NCBI GenBank assembly: GCA_030147225.1
Contig: JASLAI010000052.1
Span: 1 to 5,226 of the forward strand
DNA length: 5,226 nucleotides
Direction of reading: 5' to 3'
Origin: Planococcus sp. (in: firmicutes)
GTDB taxonomy: Bacteria > Bacillota > Bacilli > Bacillales_A > Planococcaceae
The notes under the pieces are model-generated. The model made no database searches, had not been told where the DNA came from, and was given only the letters and a program-made list of their open reading frames with translations. A program made the translations under genes and the position numbers. Below are positions 1 to 4,499 of the stretch, piece after piece. Each line of letters opens with the position of its first letter. Within the stretch, counting starts at the first letter, position 1.

Positions 1-28
1 TTTCAAATGTATTGTAGTAGAAAAACTG

Positions 29-37
29 TGATATGAT
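29..37 (+). promoter_or_regulatory. possible extended -10 promoter element for the broken transporter gene
   Basis: The bases TGATATGAT form an extended -10 element (TGn followed by TATGAT, five of six matches to TATAAT), about 80 bases upstream of the transporter start at 119. No good -35 hexamer lies 17 bases upstream. The AT-rich region 1-118 holds no other gene that I can see. This is a weak motif-only call. Confidence 0.25.
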
Positions 38-118
38 GTTAAATTGTGATTTTAGTATATTTTAGATCTTAGACGTGGAAATACAAATACCTCAAGTTAT
101 AGCAATTGGAGATGCACC

Positions 119-572
119 ATGAAACAAGTAACAGGAAATTCTTTTCACTACGGCTGGGTCATTATCGCGATCGCTGCCTTGTCTCAATTTTTCTCATGCC
201 CCGGACAAACCTATTCCAACTCGATCTTATCGACTATTATATAGAAGAATTCGGTTGGAGCCGCTCGACGGTTTCCGGCATCTATTCAGCAGCAACATTG
301 ACAGCAGGCTTTTTGCTGTTTTTTGTTGGCCGCCTTATTGACCGTAATGGTTCACGTAAAATGGCAGTTGCTGTTTCCATTGCCCTGGCTATCGCCTGCT
401 TGGTCAAGGATCCATGGCGCTTATTTCAAGTTCCCTCAGTCCCCAATGGTTCGTCAAAAAAGAGGCCGCGCCATCAGTATTGCCGCAATCGGCGGACTGG
501 TTAGTTCTGCTGCTTTCCCGTTGCTGAATGTCTGGCTGATTGAAGAATTCGGATGGCGCAGTTCATGGCTTA
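119..572 (+). pseudogene. major facilitator superfamily transporter, frameshifted, internally deleted and 3'-truncated
   Basis: The ATG at 119 follows a GGAG ribosome binding site seven bases upstream. It begins a typical N-terminal MFS helix (HYGWVIIAIAALSQFF). The reading frame breaks near 227-228, where one missing T in CGATCTTATCGAC turns an expected SIFIDYYIEEFGW into a stop. The next frame reads on through the helix 2 region and the loop motif GRLIDRNGSRKM to about 404. There the sequence jumps from IACLV to QGSMALISSSLSPQWFVKK in a third frame, so roughly 20-30 residues (helix 3 and part of helix 4, by family comparison) appear to be lost. A run of six A at 456-461, one short of the seven needed for KKRGRAISIAAIGG, shifts the frame again. 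The gene stops being MFS after EEFGWRSSWL, where it meets the insertion-sequence remnant. About 150 of the usual 400 residues remain, with no C-terminal half. The family resembles oxalate/formate-antiporter-like MFS carriers, but the substrate cannot be told. The product is certainly non-functional. Confidence 0.85.
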
Positions 573-645
573 GCTCATAGATTACTTGGGCTTTGAGTTG
601 CGTTGTGACCGTTCCTTTTCTTTCACTAAGGCATTCAACTTTTTT
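566..645 (-). pseudogene. 5' remnant of IS3-family transposase orfB (reached by -1 frameshift)
   Basis: In the -1 frame relative to orfA, starting from the slippery site, the - strand reads VECLSERKGTVTTQLK followed by AQVIYELSHE. The AQVIYELSHE part matches the usual beginning of IS150-type OrfB. Beyond it the frame runs into antisense MFS sequence and stops at 454-456. The integrase core with the DDE residues is missing, so only about 25 residues of true transposase frame survive. Confidence 0.7.
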
Positions 646-1091
646 AGGTACGCATTCTCCATACGCAGTCGTTCCACTTCTTCCTGGAGTGATTCGCTTG
701 GTTGCTTGGATGGTGCGGGTTTTTTGGATTTCTCATTCATGGATGGACGCCCCTTTTTCGTTGGAATGAGGGCGTCTATCCCACTGCGATCCACCGCTTT
801 CTTCCATTTCACCACCGTGGTGCGGGTGGGGATATTGAAAACGGCAGCGGCTTCATAGGGGGACGCCCCAGTATCGTTCATAAAAGTAAGTACGTCCATT
901 TTAAACTCGGCTGTGTAGTTTGTATACCGTTTCCGCAACCCGTCTTCGCCGTGATGACGGTAAAGGTCAATCCATTGTTGGAGTCCTTTGGCGTCTACGC
1001 CATAACGCTTGGCAATATCCTTTTTCGTTTCTAGGCCGTCCAGGTATTCCCGAACCGCCTCGATCTTGTCTTCAACCGTAAATTTCGCCAT
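582..1091 (-). CDS. IS3-family (IS150-like) transposase OrfA, helix-turn-helix protein
   Basis: This 169-residue protein binds the ends of an IS3-family element and, fused to OrfB by frameshifting, forms the transposase. It has two helix-turn-helix regions, about residues 20-45 (TKKDIAKRYGVDAKGLQQWI) and 75-100 (SPYEAAAVFNIPTRTTVVKW). A linker rich in K, P and S follows. A leucine-zipper coiled coil spans about 135-156 (L135, V139, L142, L149, V156), the usual OrfA dimerisation segment. The ATG at 1091 has GGAGGT eleven bases upstream, partly inside a hairpin arm. Length and architecture are normal for OrfA of the IS150 group, so it looks complete. With orfB lost, only the free OrfA could be made. 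In relatives such as IS911, free OrfA modulates transposition, so a regulatory effect on related copies elsewhere is possible but is inference. Confidence 0.88.
   Translation of the reverse strand: MAKFTVEDKIEAVREYLDGLETKKDIAKRYGVDAKGLQQWIDLYRHHGEDGLRKRYTNYTAEFKMDVLTFMNDTGASPYEAAAVFNIPTRTTVVKWKKAVDRSGIDALIPTKKGRPSMNEKSKKPAPSKQPSESLQEEVERLRMENAYLKKLNALVKEKERSQRNSKPK
639..645 (-). promoter_or_regulatory. programmed -1 ribosomal frameshift site A AAA AAG
   Basis: Within codons L149-K150-K151 of orfA the - strand reads A AAA AAG in the correct phase for tandem -1 slippage, the classical IS3-family heptamer. Shifting here enters the frame that continues into the orfB remnant (VECLSERKGT... to AQVIYELSHE). 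The signal is intact although its downstream product is now truncated. Confidence 0.75.
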
Positions 1092-1096
1092 AGAAA

Positions 1097-1142
1097 AACT
1101 GCACCTCCATTGTTAGTTGTGTCTAACAATTTAGGTGCAGTT
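1097..1142 (-). promoter_or_regulatory. leader hairpin at the IS end, overlapping the orfA ribosome binding site
   Basis: Two nested inverted repeats lie between the IS terminus and orfA. The outer arms AACTGCACC and GGTGCAGTT are at 1134-1142 and 1097-1105. The inner arms ATTGTTAG and CTAACAAT are at 1123-1130 and 1109-1116, around a six-base loop. A transcript entering from outside the element would fold the whole structure and pair part of the GGAGGT ribosome binding site (1103-1108). A transcript starting inside the element would lack the outer 5' arm. This matches the known IS strategy (described for IS10 and IS50) of blocking translation from impinging transcription. The hairpin is seen; the role is inferred. 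Confidence 0.6.
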
Positions 1143-1192
1143 CAATGGGAGTAAAGGGTTTTAAATTCTTTAAGAACATCCGCTTAAAATAT

Positions 1193-1217
1193 AAAAAAAG
1201 CTGCCCCTTCGGACAGT
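1193..1217 (-). terminator. rho-independent terminator after the small basic protein gene
   Basis: On the - strand CTGTCC pairs with GGGCAG (one G-U pair) around a four-base GAAG loop, followed directly by C and seven T. It lies about 15 bases after the stop of the small basic protein gene. The stretch between this and the IS end (1145-1192) shows nothing else I can recognise. Confidence 0.8.
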
Positions 1218-1230
1218 TCTAGTTCCCTAT

Positions 1231-1416
1231 CTATGCATCAATCCATTGAGAGGCAATTTCTTTTTCTGTTTTTGGCTGGTCGTTTTTTTTGTTTGTTTTG
1301 CTGGTGTAAGGCTTGAAGCTCTTGGCTTTATTGGCTCCAGATTTCCAGCGGGTCCAACCTTTTTTGCCGGTTCCCTGACCTGTACCACTTTTTGCTTTCG
1401 CTTTTGCTTTGCTCAT
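1231..1416 (-). CDS. small lysine-rich protein, DUF3934-like
   Basis: This 61-residue, strongly basic protein has 15 Lys and 1 Arg against 4 acidic residues. It opens with repeated KA pairs (MSKAKAKAKSG), then a glycine-rich GTGQGTGKKGW and a WTRWKSGANKAKSFKPY segment. The tail is more polar and ends QWIDA. The composition and the GTGKKGWxRW-like core resemble the DUF3934 family of short Bacillales proteins, recalled from memory. Function is unknown; nucleic-acid or polyanion binding is only a guess from charge. The ATG at 1416 is preferred over the in-frame GTG at 1425, because the GGAG lies eight bases before the ATG and overlaps the GTG. The gene follows tetR in the same direction with about 77 bases between them and no terminator seen, so read-through from the sasA-tetR operon is possible. 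It has its own terminator. Confidence 0.75.
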   Translation of the reverse strand: MSKAKAKAKSGTGQGTGKKGWTRWKSGANKAKSFKPYTSKTNKKNDQPKTEKEIASQWIDA

Positions 1417-1493
1417 TCTAATCACTCCATTACTGCTGCGATGATGTACAGCTTATCACATCAAGGCTTAGAGTGAAACAGAAATGTTCTCGA

Positions 1494-2099
1494 TTAGACA
1501 CGGGAAAGCCCTTTTTTTAATAATTCTATTTCCAGTTCATAATTGGCGATCGACTCTTCAATTGTCAAATTTTTAGCGAAATACTCAATCCAATTTCTTA
1601 TGGTCACTGTCATAAGAATTTTCAGCAGATGATACAATTCCTTATTTCCCGAAACGTTTAGCTTGGCCACATCAATATGCCTGCTGATGGTTTTGAATTC
1701 CTCTTCAGATTCCTCTTCATTAACAATTTTAATGAATTTGGTTTCAACCTGTTCAGTCATATTCAAAAAGACATTTCGTTTAAAATCGAGCAACTCGTCT
1801 TCTTTCACCGTAGAGCCGTAAAAATCACTGATCGCCTGAAATAGATCACCATCCGTTTTCTTGAGTATTTCTCTGAAAATTTGTTTGCGATCGGCTATGT
1901 AGCTGTTCAGCAAGTAGAAGTACAAATCTTCCTTCCCCTCAAAATACTGATAGAAGCTTCCTCGAGAAATCCCGGCTGCCTTGACAATATTGGCAATGGA
2001 CGCTTCCGACAAAGGTGCATTCGAAAACTCCTCCTTGCCTGATTTAATCAAAGATTGTTGTTTTTCTTTCGGCAAATTATAAAAGGTTAATTTTGGCAA
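1494..2099 (-). CDS. TetR/AcrR-family transcriptional regulator, second gene of the sasA operon
   Basis: This 201-residue protein is a TetR-family DNA-binding repressor. The N-terminal domain carries the helix-turn-helix at about residues 33-53 (EASIANIVKAAGISRGSFYQYF), followed by the usual GKEDLYFYLL. The C-terminal ligand-binding and dimerisation part (about 65-201) is all-helical, ends ELEIELLKKGLSRV, and gives no clue to the ligand. The start is TTG at 2099, with the purine-rich GAGAGGAAAGAG just upstream; no nearer in-frame ATG precedes the conserved region. It begins 18 bases after the sasA stop, so the two are almost certainly co-transcribed. Three TGACA-type dyads upstream of sasA are the natural candidate operators, implying autoregulation together with the alarmone synthetase. 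The length is typical for the family and no defect is seen. The family call is firm; target and ligand are inferred or unknown. Confidence 0.92.
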   Translation of the reverse strand: MPKLTFYNLPKEKQQSLIKSGKEEFSNAPLSEASIANIVKAAGISRGSFYQYFEGKEDLYFYLLNSYIADRKQIFREILKKTDGDLFQAISDFYGSTVKEDELLDFKRNVFLNMTEQVETKFIKIVNEEESEEEFKTISRHIDVAKLNVSGNKELYHLLKILMTVTIRNWIEYFAKNLTIEESIANYELEIELLKKGLSRV

Positions 2100-2117
2100 T
2101 TCACTCTTTCCTCTCTG

Positions 2118-2864
2118 CTACCTGAAGCTATCCGGCCCATTTAATATGAAGTTACTCGGGAGACGGAACCGCTCTTTATCAATCAAGATCTCAGTGAAAT
2201 CTTCATCCGCCCCTACCTGGTCCTTTAGCTTGTTCATCCGCAGCTGGATCTTTTCCATTTTACGGTCCAGCTCGATTGCTGAATCTGCTGCTTCCTTCAA
2301 TTCACTGATAATGTCTGCAGGAACTTCCTTATTGTACTTATAATAGATTTTATGCTCAAGACTCGCCCAGAAATCCATTGCAATAGTTCTGATCTGTACT
2401 TCCACACAAATCTCTTCTACACGATCCGACATGAAGATCGGTACCACCAGCAATAAATGCAAACTGCGGTAACCGTTCGGCTTAGGATTCTTGATGTAAT
2501 CTTTGACTTCAAGAACTTTTAAATCATCTTGCTTTTGCAGCATCGCACTTATTTGGTAAATATCTGTTTCAAAAGAGCAAGTGATTCGGATTCCTGCGAT
2601 GTCTTTAATATTCTCTTTAATTTTGGATCTTGATAGATCAATGTCTTTTTTTGTAGCTTTTTTCATAATGCTCTCGGGAGATTTGATTCGGGAACTGACG
2701 CTTTCAATCGGATTGTAATCATGGATATAGTGGAATTCCTGCTGCAGAATTGTAATTTTCGTAGTTATTTCATCTAAAGCAAACTTATAGCCCATCATAA
2801 AACGCATGATTTCTTTTTTTAAATCCTTCATTTGCTTTGAGTCGTCAATTAAACTTGTATCCAT
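2118..2864 (-). CDS. sasA: small alarmone synthetase, SasA/YwaC (RelP) type GTP pyrophosphokinase
   Basis: This 248-residue cytosolic enzyme should transfer pyrophosphate from ATP to GDP or GTP to make (p)ppGpp. It has only the RelA/SpoT synthetase domain, without the hydrolase, TGS or ACT domains of full-length Rel. Visible motifs are YKFALDEITTKI (26-37, as in YwaC), NPIESVSSRIKSPESI (51-66) for ATP-phosphate binding, DIAGIRITCSF (88-98), DYIKNPKPNGYRSLHL (122-137) for the acceptor nucleotide, and EVQIRTIAMDFWASLEHKI (155-173) with the catalytic glutamate region. The match is clearly closer to YwaC/RelP than to YjbM/RelQ. It is longer than B. subtilis YwaC (about 210 residues) by a C-terminal tail ending FRLPSNFILNGPDSFR. 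The ATG at 2864 has GGGAGG seven bases upstream. It is first in an operon with a TetR regulator 18 bases downstream. Upstream lie a promoter with a perfect -10 and three palindromes. Lacking a hydrolase, its output must be controlled mainly by expression, which fits a dedicated repressor. Confidence 0.93.
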   Translation of the reverse strand: MDTSLIDDSKQMKDLKKEIMRFMMGYKFALDEITTKITILQQEFHYIHDYNPIESVSSRIKSPESIMKKATKKDIDLSRSKIKENIKDIAGIRITCSFETDIYQISAMLQKQDDLKVLEVKDYIKNPKPNGYRSLHLLLVVPIFMSDRVEEICVEVQIRTIAMDFWASLEHKIYYKYNKEVPADIISELKEAADSAIELDRKMEKIQLRMNKLKDQVGADEDFTEILIDKERFRLPSNFILNGPDSFR

Positions 2865-2886
2865 TTCGTTGCCTCCCTCGATTTCA

Positions 2887-2916
2887 ATTATAATTTTACT
2901 TTGTCTTCGGTGTACA
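2887..2916 (-). promoter_or_regulatory. sasA-tetR promoter
   Basis: The - strand has a perfect TATAAT at 2887-2892 and TGTACA (four of six) at 2911-2916, 18 bases apart, placing the transcript start near 2880 and 16 bases before the sasA ATG. All three palindromes lie upstream of this -35. A second candidate -10, TATAAG at 2943-2948, sits between two palindromes with a poor -35 and would place its start inside the nearest palindrome. Which one is used cannot be decided from sequence. Confidence 0.55.
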
Positions 2917-2926
2917 ACCCCAAAAG

Positions 2927-2939
2927 TGACACAGTGTCA
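2927..2939 (-). promoter_or_regulatory. candidate TetR operator 1 upstream of sasA
   Basis: The perfect 13-base palindrome TGACACAGTGTCA has six-base arms around a central base at 2933. It is the dyad nearest to sasA, about 11 bases upstream of the predicted -35. It shares the TGACAnnnTGTCA core with two other dyads. Binding by the operon's own TetR protein is inferred from proximity. Confidence 0.65.
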
Positions 2940-2961
2940 TTTCTTATAAACAAAGGTTAAC

Positions 2962-2976
2962 ATGACACTGTGTCAT
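2962..2976 (-). promoter_or_regulatory. candidate TetR operator 2 upstream of sasA
   Basis: ATGACACTGTGTCAT is a perfect 15-base palindrome centred at 2969, 36 bases from the centre of operator 1. Its 13-base core is the exact reverse complement of operator 1, which suggests one binding protein. Confidence 0.65.
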
Positions 2977-2991
2977 ATGTCTAATGAAATG

Positions 2992-3004
2992 TGACAAGTT
3001 GTCA
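2992..3004 (-). promoter_or_regulatory. candidate TetR operator 3 upstream of sasA
   Basis: TGACAAGTTGTCA is a perfect 13-base palindrome centred at 2998, 29 bases from operator 2. It keeps the TGACA/TGTCA half sites but has A/T instead of C/G at the sixth position. It lies about 10 bases beyond the gpx terminator U-tract. Confidence 0.6.
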
Positions 3005-3013
3005 TAAGAGAGC

Positions 3014-3051
3014 AAAAAAAATAACAAAGCTCCTTACTCGGGCTTTGTTAT
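3014..3051 (-). terminator. rho-independent terminator of the ohrA-ohrR-gpx operon
   Basis: On the - strand a perfect ten-base stem (ATAACAAAGC with GCTTTGTTAT, arms 3042-3051 and 3021-3030) encloses an eleven-base loop and is followed by a run of eight T. It lies about 15 bases after the gpx stop and separates the peroxide operon from the sasA control region. Confidence 0.9.
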
Positions 3052-3065
3052 CCATCGTGCTATGA

Positions 3066-3539
3066 CTAGTTAAGAACTTTTTGAATATCTTTTTCGAATG
3101 ATTCAGGTTTGTCTTTCGGTGAAAACCGTGAAACAATATTGCCATTTTGGTCAATGAGGAATTTCGTGAAGTTCCATTTGATTCCGCTCGATAAGAATCC
3201 TTTTGTGTTATCGGTCAAATAGCTGAAAAGTGGATGCGCGTCCTTGCCGTTGACCTTAATCAGATCATGCATTGGGAAAGTGACGCCGTAAGTCATGCGG
3301 CATGCTTCCTGTGCCTCTTCCCCGCTGCCTTTTTCCTGCCCGAATTGATCGGATGGGAATCCCAAAACCACTAACCCTTGGTCCTTATACTCTTCGTACA
3401 TTTTTTCCAGGCTGTCGAATTGGCCACGCAGTCCGCATTTCGTGGCCGTATTGACAATCAGCATTGCTTTGCCTTTGTATTCGCTTAATGGGTATTCTTC
3501 TCCGTTCGGCTTCGGTACGGTGATATCATAAATATTCAT
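3066..3539 (-). CDS. bsaA: glutathione peroxidase-family thiol peroxidase (BsaA-like)
   Basis: This 157-residue cytosolic thioredoxin-fold peroxidase reduces hydroperoxides, in bacteria of this kind probably with thioredoxin-type rather than glutathione reductants. The peroxidatic cysteine is C35 in NTATKCGLRGQF. The catalytic partners are Q68 in DQFGQEKG, and W122 and N123 in IKWNFTKF. The motif usually written FPCNQFGGQEPG appears here as FPSDQFGQEKG: the middle Cys is Ser63 and one Gly is missing. C80 (EAC, just before YGVTFP) remains as the likely resolving cysteine. Length is normal for the family, with no signal peptide. The ATG at 3539 has AGGAG nine bases upstream. It is the last gene of the ohrA-ohrR-gpx run, 40 bases after the ohrR stop and just before a strong terminator, so it is probably induced by organic peroxides through OhrR. 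Confidence 0.93.
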   Translation of the reverse strand: MNIYDITVPKPNGEEYPLSEYKGKAMLIVNTATKCGLRGQFDSLEKMYEEYKDQGLVVLGFPSDQFGQEKGSGEEAQEACRMTYGVTFPMHDLIKVNGKDAHPLFSYLTDNTKGFLSSGIKWNFTKFLIDQNGNIVSRFSPKDKPESFEKDIQKVLN

Positions 3540-3579
3540 CCGGCATCACTCCTTAAGTGGTGACTCAAAGCATCTGCTG

Positions 3580-4017
3580 TTACAGGTCCATGGCTTTGAA
3601 AGAGGCGTTCAGTTCTTTCAGGTTTTTCATCAATGTGATTGCATTTACGCCCATGAAATTGCAGCTGACGAGTTTATTAAAAACTGCTTGTTCGACGTCC
3701 GCTTGTTCACTCTTGGCTTTCTCCGTCAATGAGATTGTAAATGCACGTTTATCTGTTACAGACTGCTGTTTGACCAGGCGTCCCTGCTCGATCATGCGAT
3801 TGATGATAGGATTCAAAGTTCCGGTGCCAAGCCCCAGCCTTTCTCCGATGTTTTTTGTCAGCAGCTGATCTTCTTCCCATAATACCAACAGCACCAGGTA
3901 CTGTGGAAAAGTCAGATTAAACGGTTCCAATGCTTTCGCATACATCTTTGAAAAATTACTGGAAGCTTTATAGACTTCAAAACATAGTTGCTGCTCAAGT
4001 TTCGTGGGTTTTTCCAT
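3580..4017 (-). CDS. ohrR: MarR-family organic hydroperoxide sensor-repressor OhrR
   Basis: This 145-residue winged-helix regulator of the OhrR type should repress ohrA until organic hydroperoxides oxidise its reactive cysteine. The sensing cysteine is C12 in LEQQLCFEVYKAS, matching C15 of B. subtilis OhrR, with nearby conserved Tyr16 and Tyr26 and the FPQYLVLLVLWE helix (37-48). The winged helix spans about 54-98 (NIGERLGLGTGTLNPIINRM and the wing DKRAFTISLT). A second cysteine, C119, lies 107 residues after C12, close to the 105-residue spacing of the reactive pair in the two-Cys Xanthomonas OhrR (C22 and C127). A two-Cys mechanism is therefore possible. The ATG at 4017 has GGTGAG six bases upstream. 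The gene begins 23 bases after the ohrA stop and is followed by gpx, so it lies within the operon it presumably controls. Confidence 0.92.
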   Translation of the reverse strand: MEKPTKLEQQLCFEVYKASSNFSKMYAKALEPFNLTFPQYLVLLVLWEEDQLLTKNIGERLGLGTGTLNPIINRMIEQGRLVKQQSVTDKRAFTISLTEKAKSEQADVEQAVFNKLVSCNFMGVNAITLMKNLKELNASFKAMDL

Positions 4018-4040
4018 TTACATCTCACCTATACTAATTA

Positions 4041-4460
4041 TTATAGAACGCTTATTTCCACATCCACTGACCCTTTAATGGCTTTTGAATACGGGCAATA
4101 CTGATGCGCTTTTTCTACATATTCATGTTTTTTATCTTCGTCAATGCCGGTAATATCGACAACAAGCTTCACTGCCAGCTTAACGCCGCCATTATCTTTG
4201 TCTCCGATCAATGCGACAGTCGCTGTCACTTCACTTTTCTCTATTTCCACTTTACCAGCTTCCAGCACCAATTCCAATGCGCTATTGAAGCATGCGCTAT
4301 AGCCTGCTGCAAATAACTGTTCCGGATTCGTTGCCGTTGTTGCTGAGCCTCCAAGAGCTTGTGGTTTTGCTACATCTAAATAGAAAATATTGTCCGGTGA
4401 ATAAACTGCTCCGTCTCTTCCGCCCGTATTGATCATTGTCGTTTCAAATAGTGTTTTCAT
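4041..4460 (-). CDS. ohrA: organic hydroperoxide resistance protein OhrA (Ohr/OsmC family)
   Basis: This 139-residue cytosolic thiol peroxidase reduces organic and fatty-acid hydroperoxides, with lipoyl-protein reductants known for the family. The two active cysteines are C57 in FAAGYSACFNSAL and C122 in HQYCPYSKAIKG. The catalytic arginine is R15 in GGRDG and its partner glutamate is E47 in TNPEQLFAAG. The signature ALGGSATTATNPEQLF and the length are characteristic of Ohr rather than of OsmC or YhfA. The ATG at 4460 has GGAGGA nine bases upstream. It is the first gene of an operon with ohrR and gpx, behind a promoter overlapped by two related dyads that are the likely OhrR sites. No anomalies were seen. 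Confidence 0.95.
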   Translation of the reverse strand: MKTLFETTMINTGGRDGAVYSPDNIFYLDVAKPQALGGSATTATNPEQLFAAGYSACFNSALELVLEAGKVEIEKSEVTATVALIGDKDNGGVKLAVKLVVDITGIDEDKKHEYVEKAHQYCPYSKAIKGSVDVEISVL

Positions 4461-4485
4461 TAGTTAAGTTCCTCCATCCATTTAT

Positions 4486-4496
4486 ATCGTACACGA
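4486..4496 (-). promoter_or_regulatory. candidate OhrR operator B, at the start point side of the ohrA promoter
   Basis: ATCGTACACGA has half sites TCGT and ACGA around AC and lies just downstream of the -10. It is the exact reverse complement of eleven bases of the second site, and both are preceded on the + strand by the same TTTATATCGT (4481-4490 and 4507-4516). OhrR binding is inferred from position. The sequence does not resemble the AT-rich B. subtilis ohrA operator that I recall. Confidence 0.55.
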
Positions 4497-4499
4497 CCT

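Larger units (their letters stand above)
566..1144 (-). mobile_element. truncated IS3-family (IS150-like) insertion sequence
   Basis: The element reads right to left. Its orfA-side end is at 1144, where the - strand begins TGAACTGCACC, a typical IS150-type terminal inverted repeat starting with TG. It continues through a leader hairpin, a complete orfA, the -1 frameshift signal and the first residues of orfB (AQVIYELSHE). It then ends abruptly against the MFS pseudogene at about 562-572. The rest of orfB, including the DDE catalytic core, and the other terminal repeat are absent, so the copy cannot transpose by itself. The breakpoint falls in bases that both genes could share (around AAGCCATG on the - strand). 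No target-site duplication can be tested because one end is missing. Confidence 0.85.

Noticed and set aside
18..28. TAGAAAAACTG occurs both here and at 1091-1101 beside the IS leader, suggesting a second IS end.
   Set aside because: The match stops after eleven AT-rich bases and is not followed by the IS terminal sequence, so chance is the simpler explanation.
106..504. A single protein beginning with the ATG at 106.
   Set aside because: Its first 40 residues are in the wrong frame. The real MFS start is the ATG at 119 with a GGAG site, and the frame at 106 joins MFS sequence only after the lesion near 227.
586..1034. Open + strand frames across the IS region (586-858 and 702-1034).
   Set aside because: They are antisense shadows of orfA, whose protein has clear HTH and leucine-zipper structure.
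1246..1476. A + strand frame rich in Phe and Cys opposite the small basic protein.
   Set aside because: Its composition is the expected mirror of a lysine-rich gene (AAA read as TTT), and it lacks a convincing ribosome binding site.
2880..3062. A riboswitch or small RNA in the sasA leader region.
   Set aside because: The leader after the predicted start is only about 16 bases, and the structured parts are explained by dyad operators and the gpx terminator.
3551..3568. Imperfect dyad TCACCACTTAAGGAGTGA around the gpx ribosome binding site, as a possible operator.
   Set aside because: It has two mismatches per arm, no loop for an RNA hairpin, and shares no sequence with the other operators in the window.
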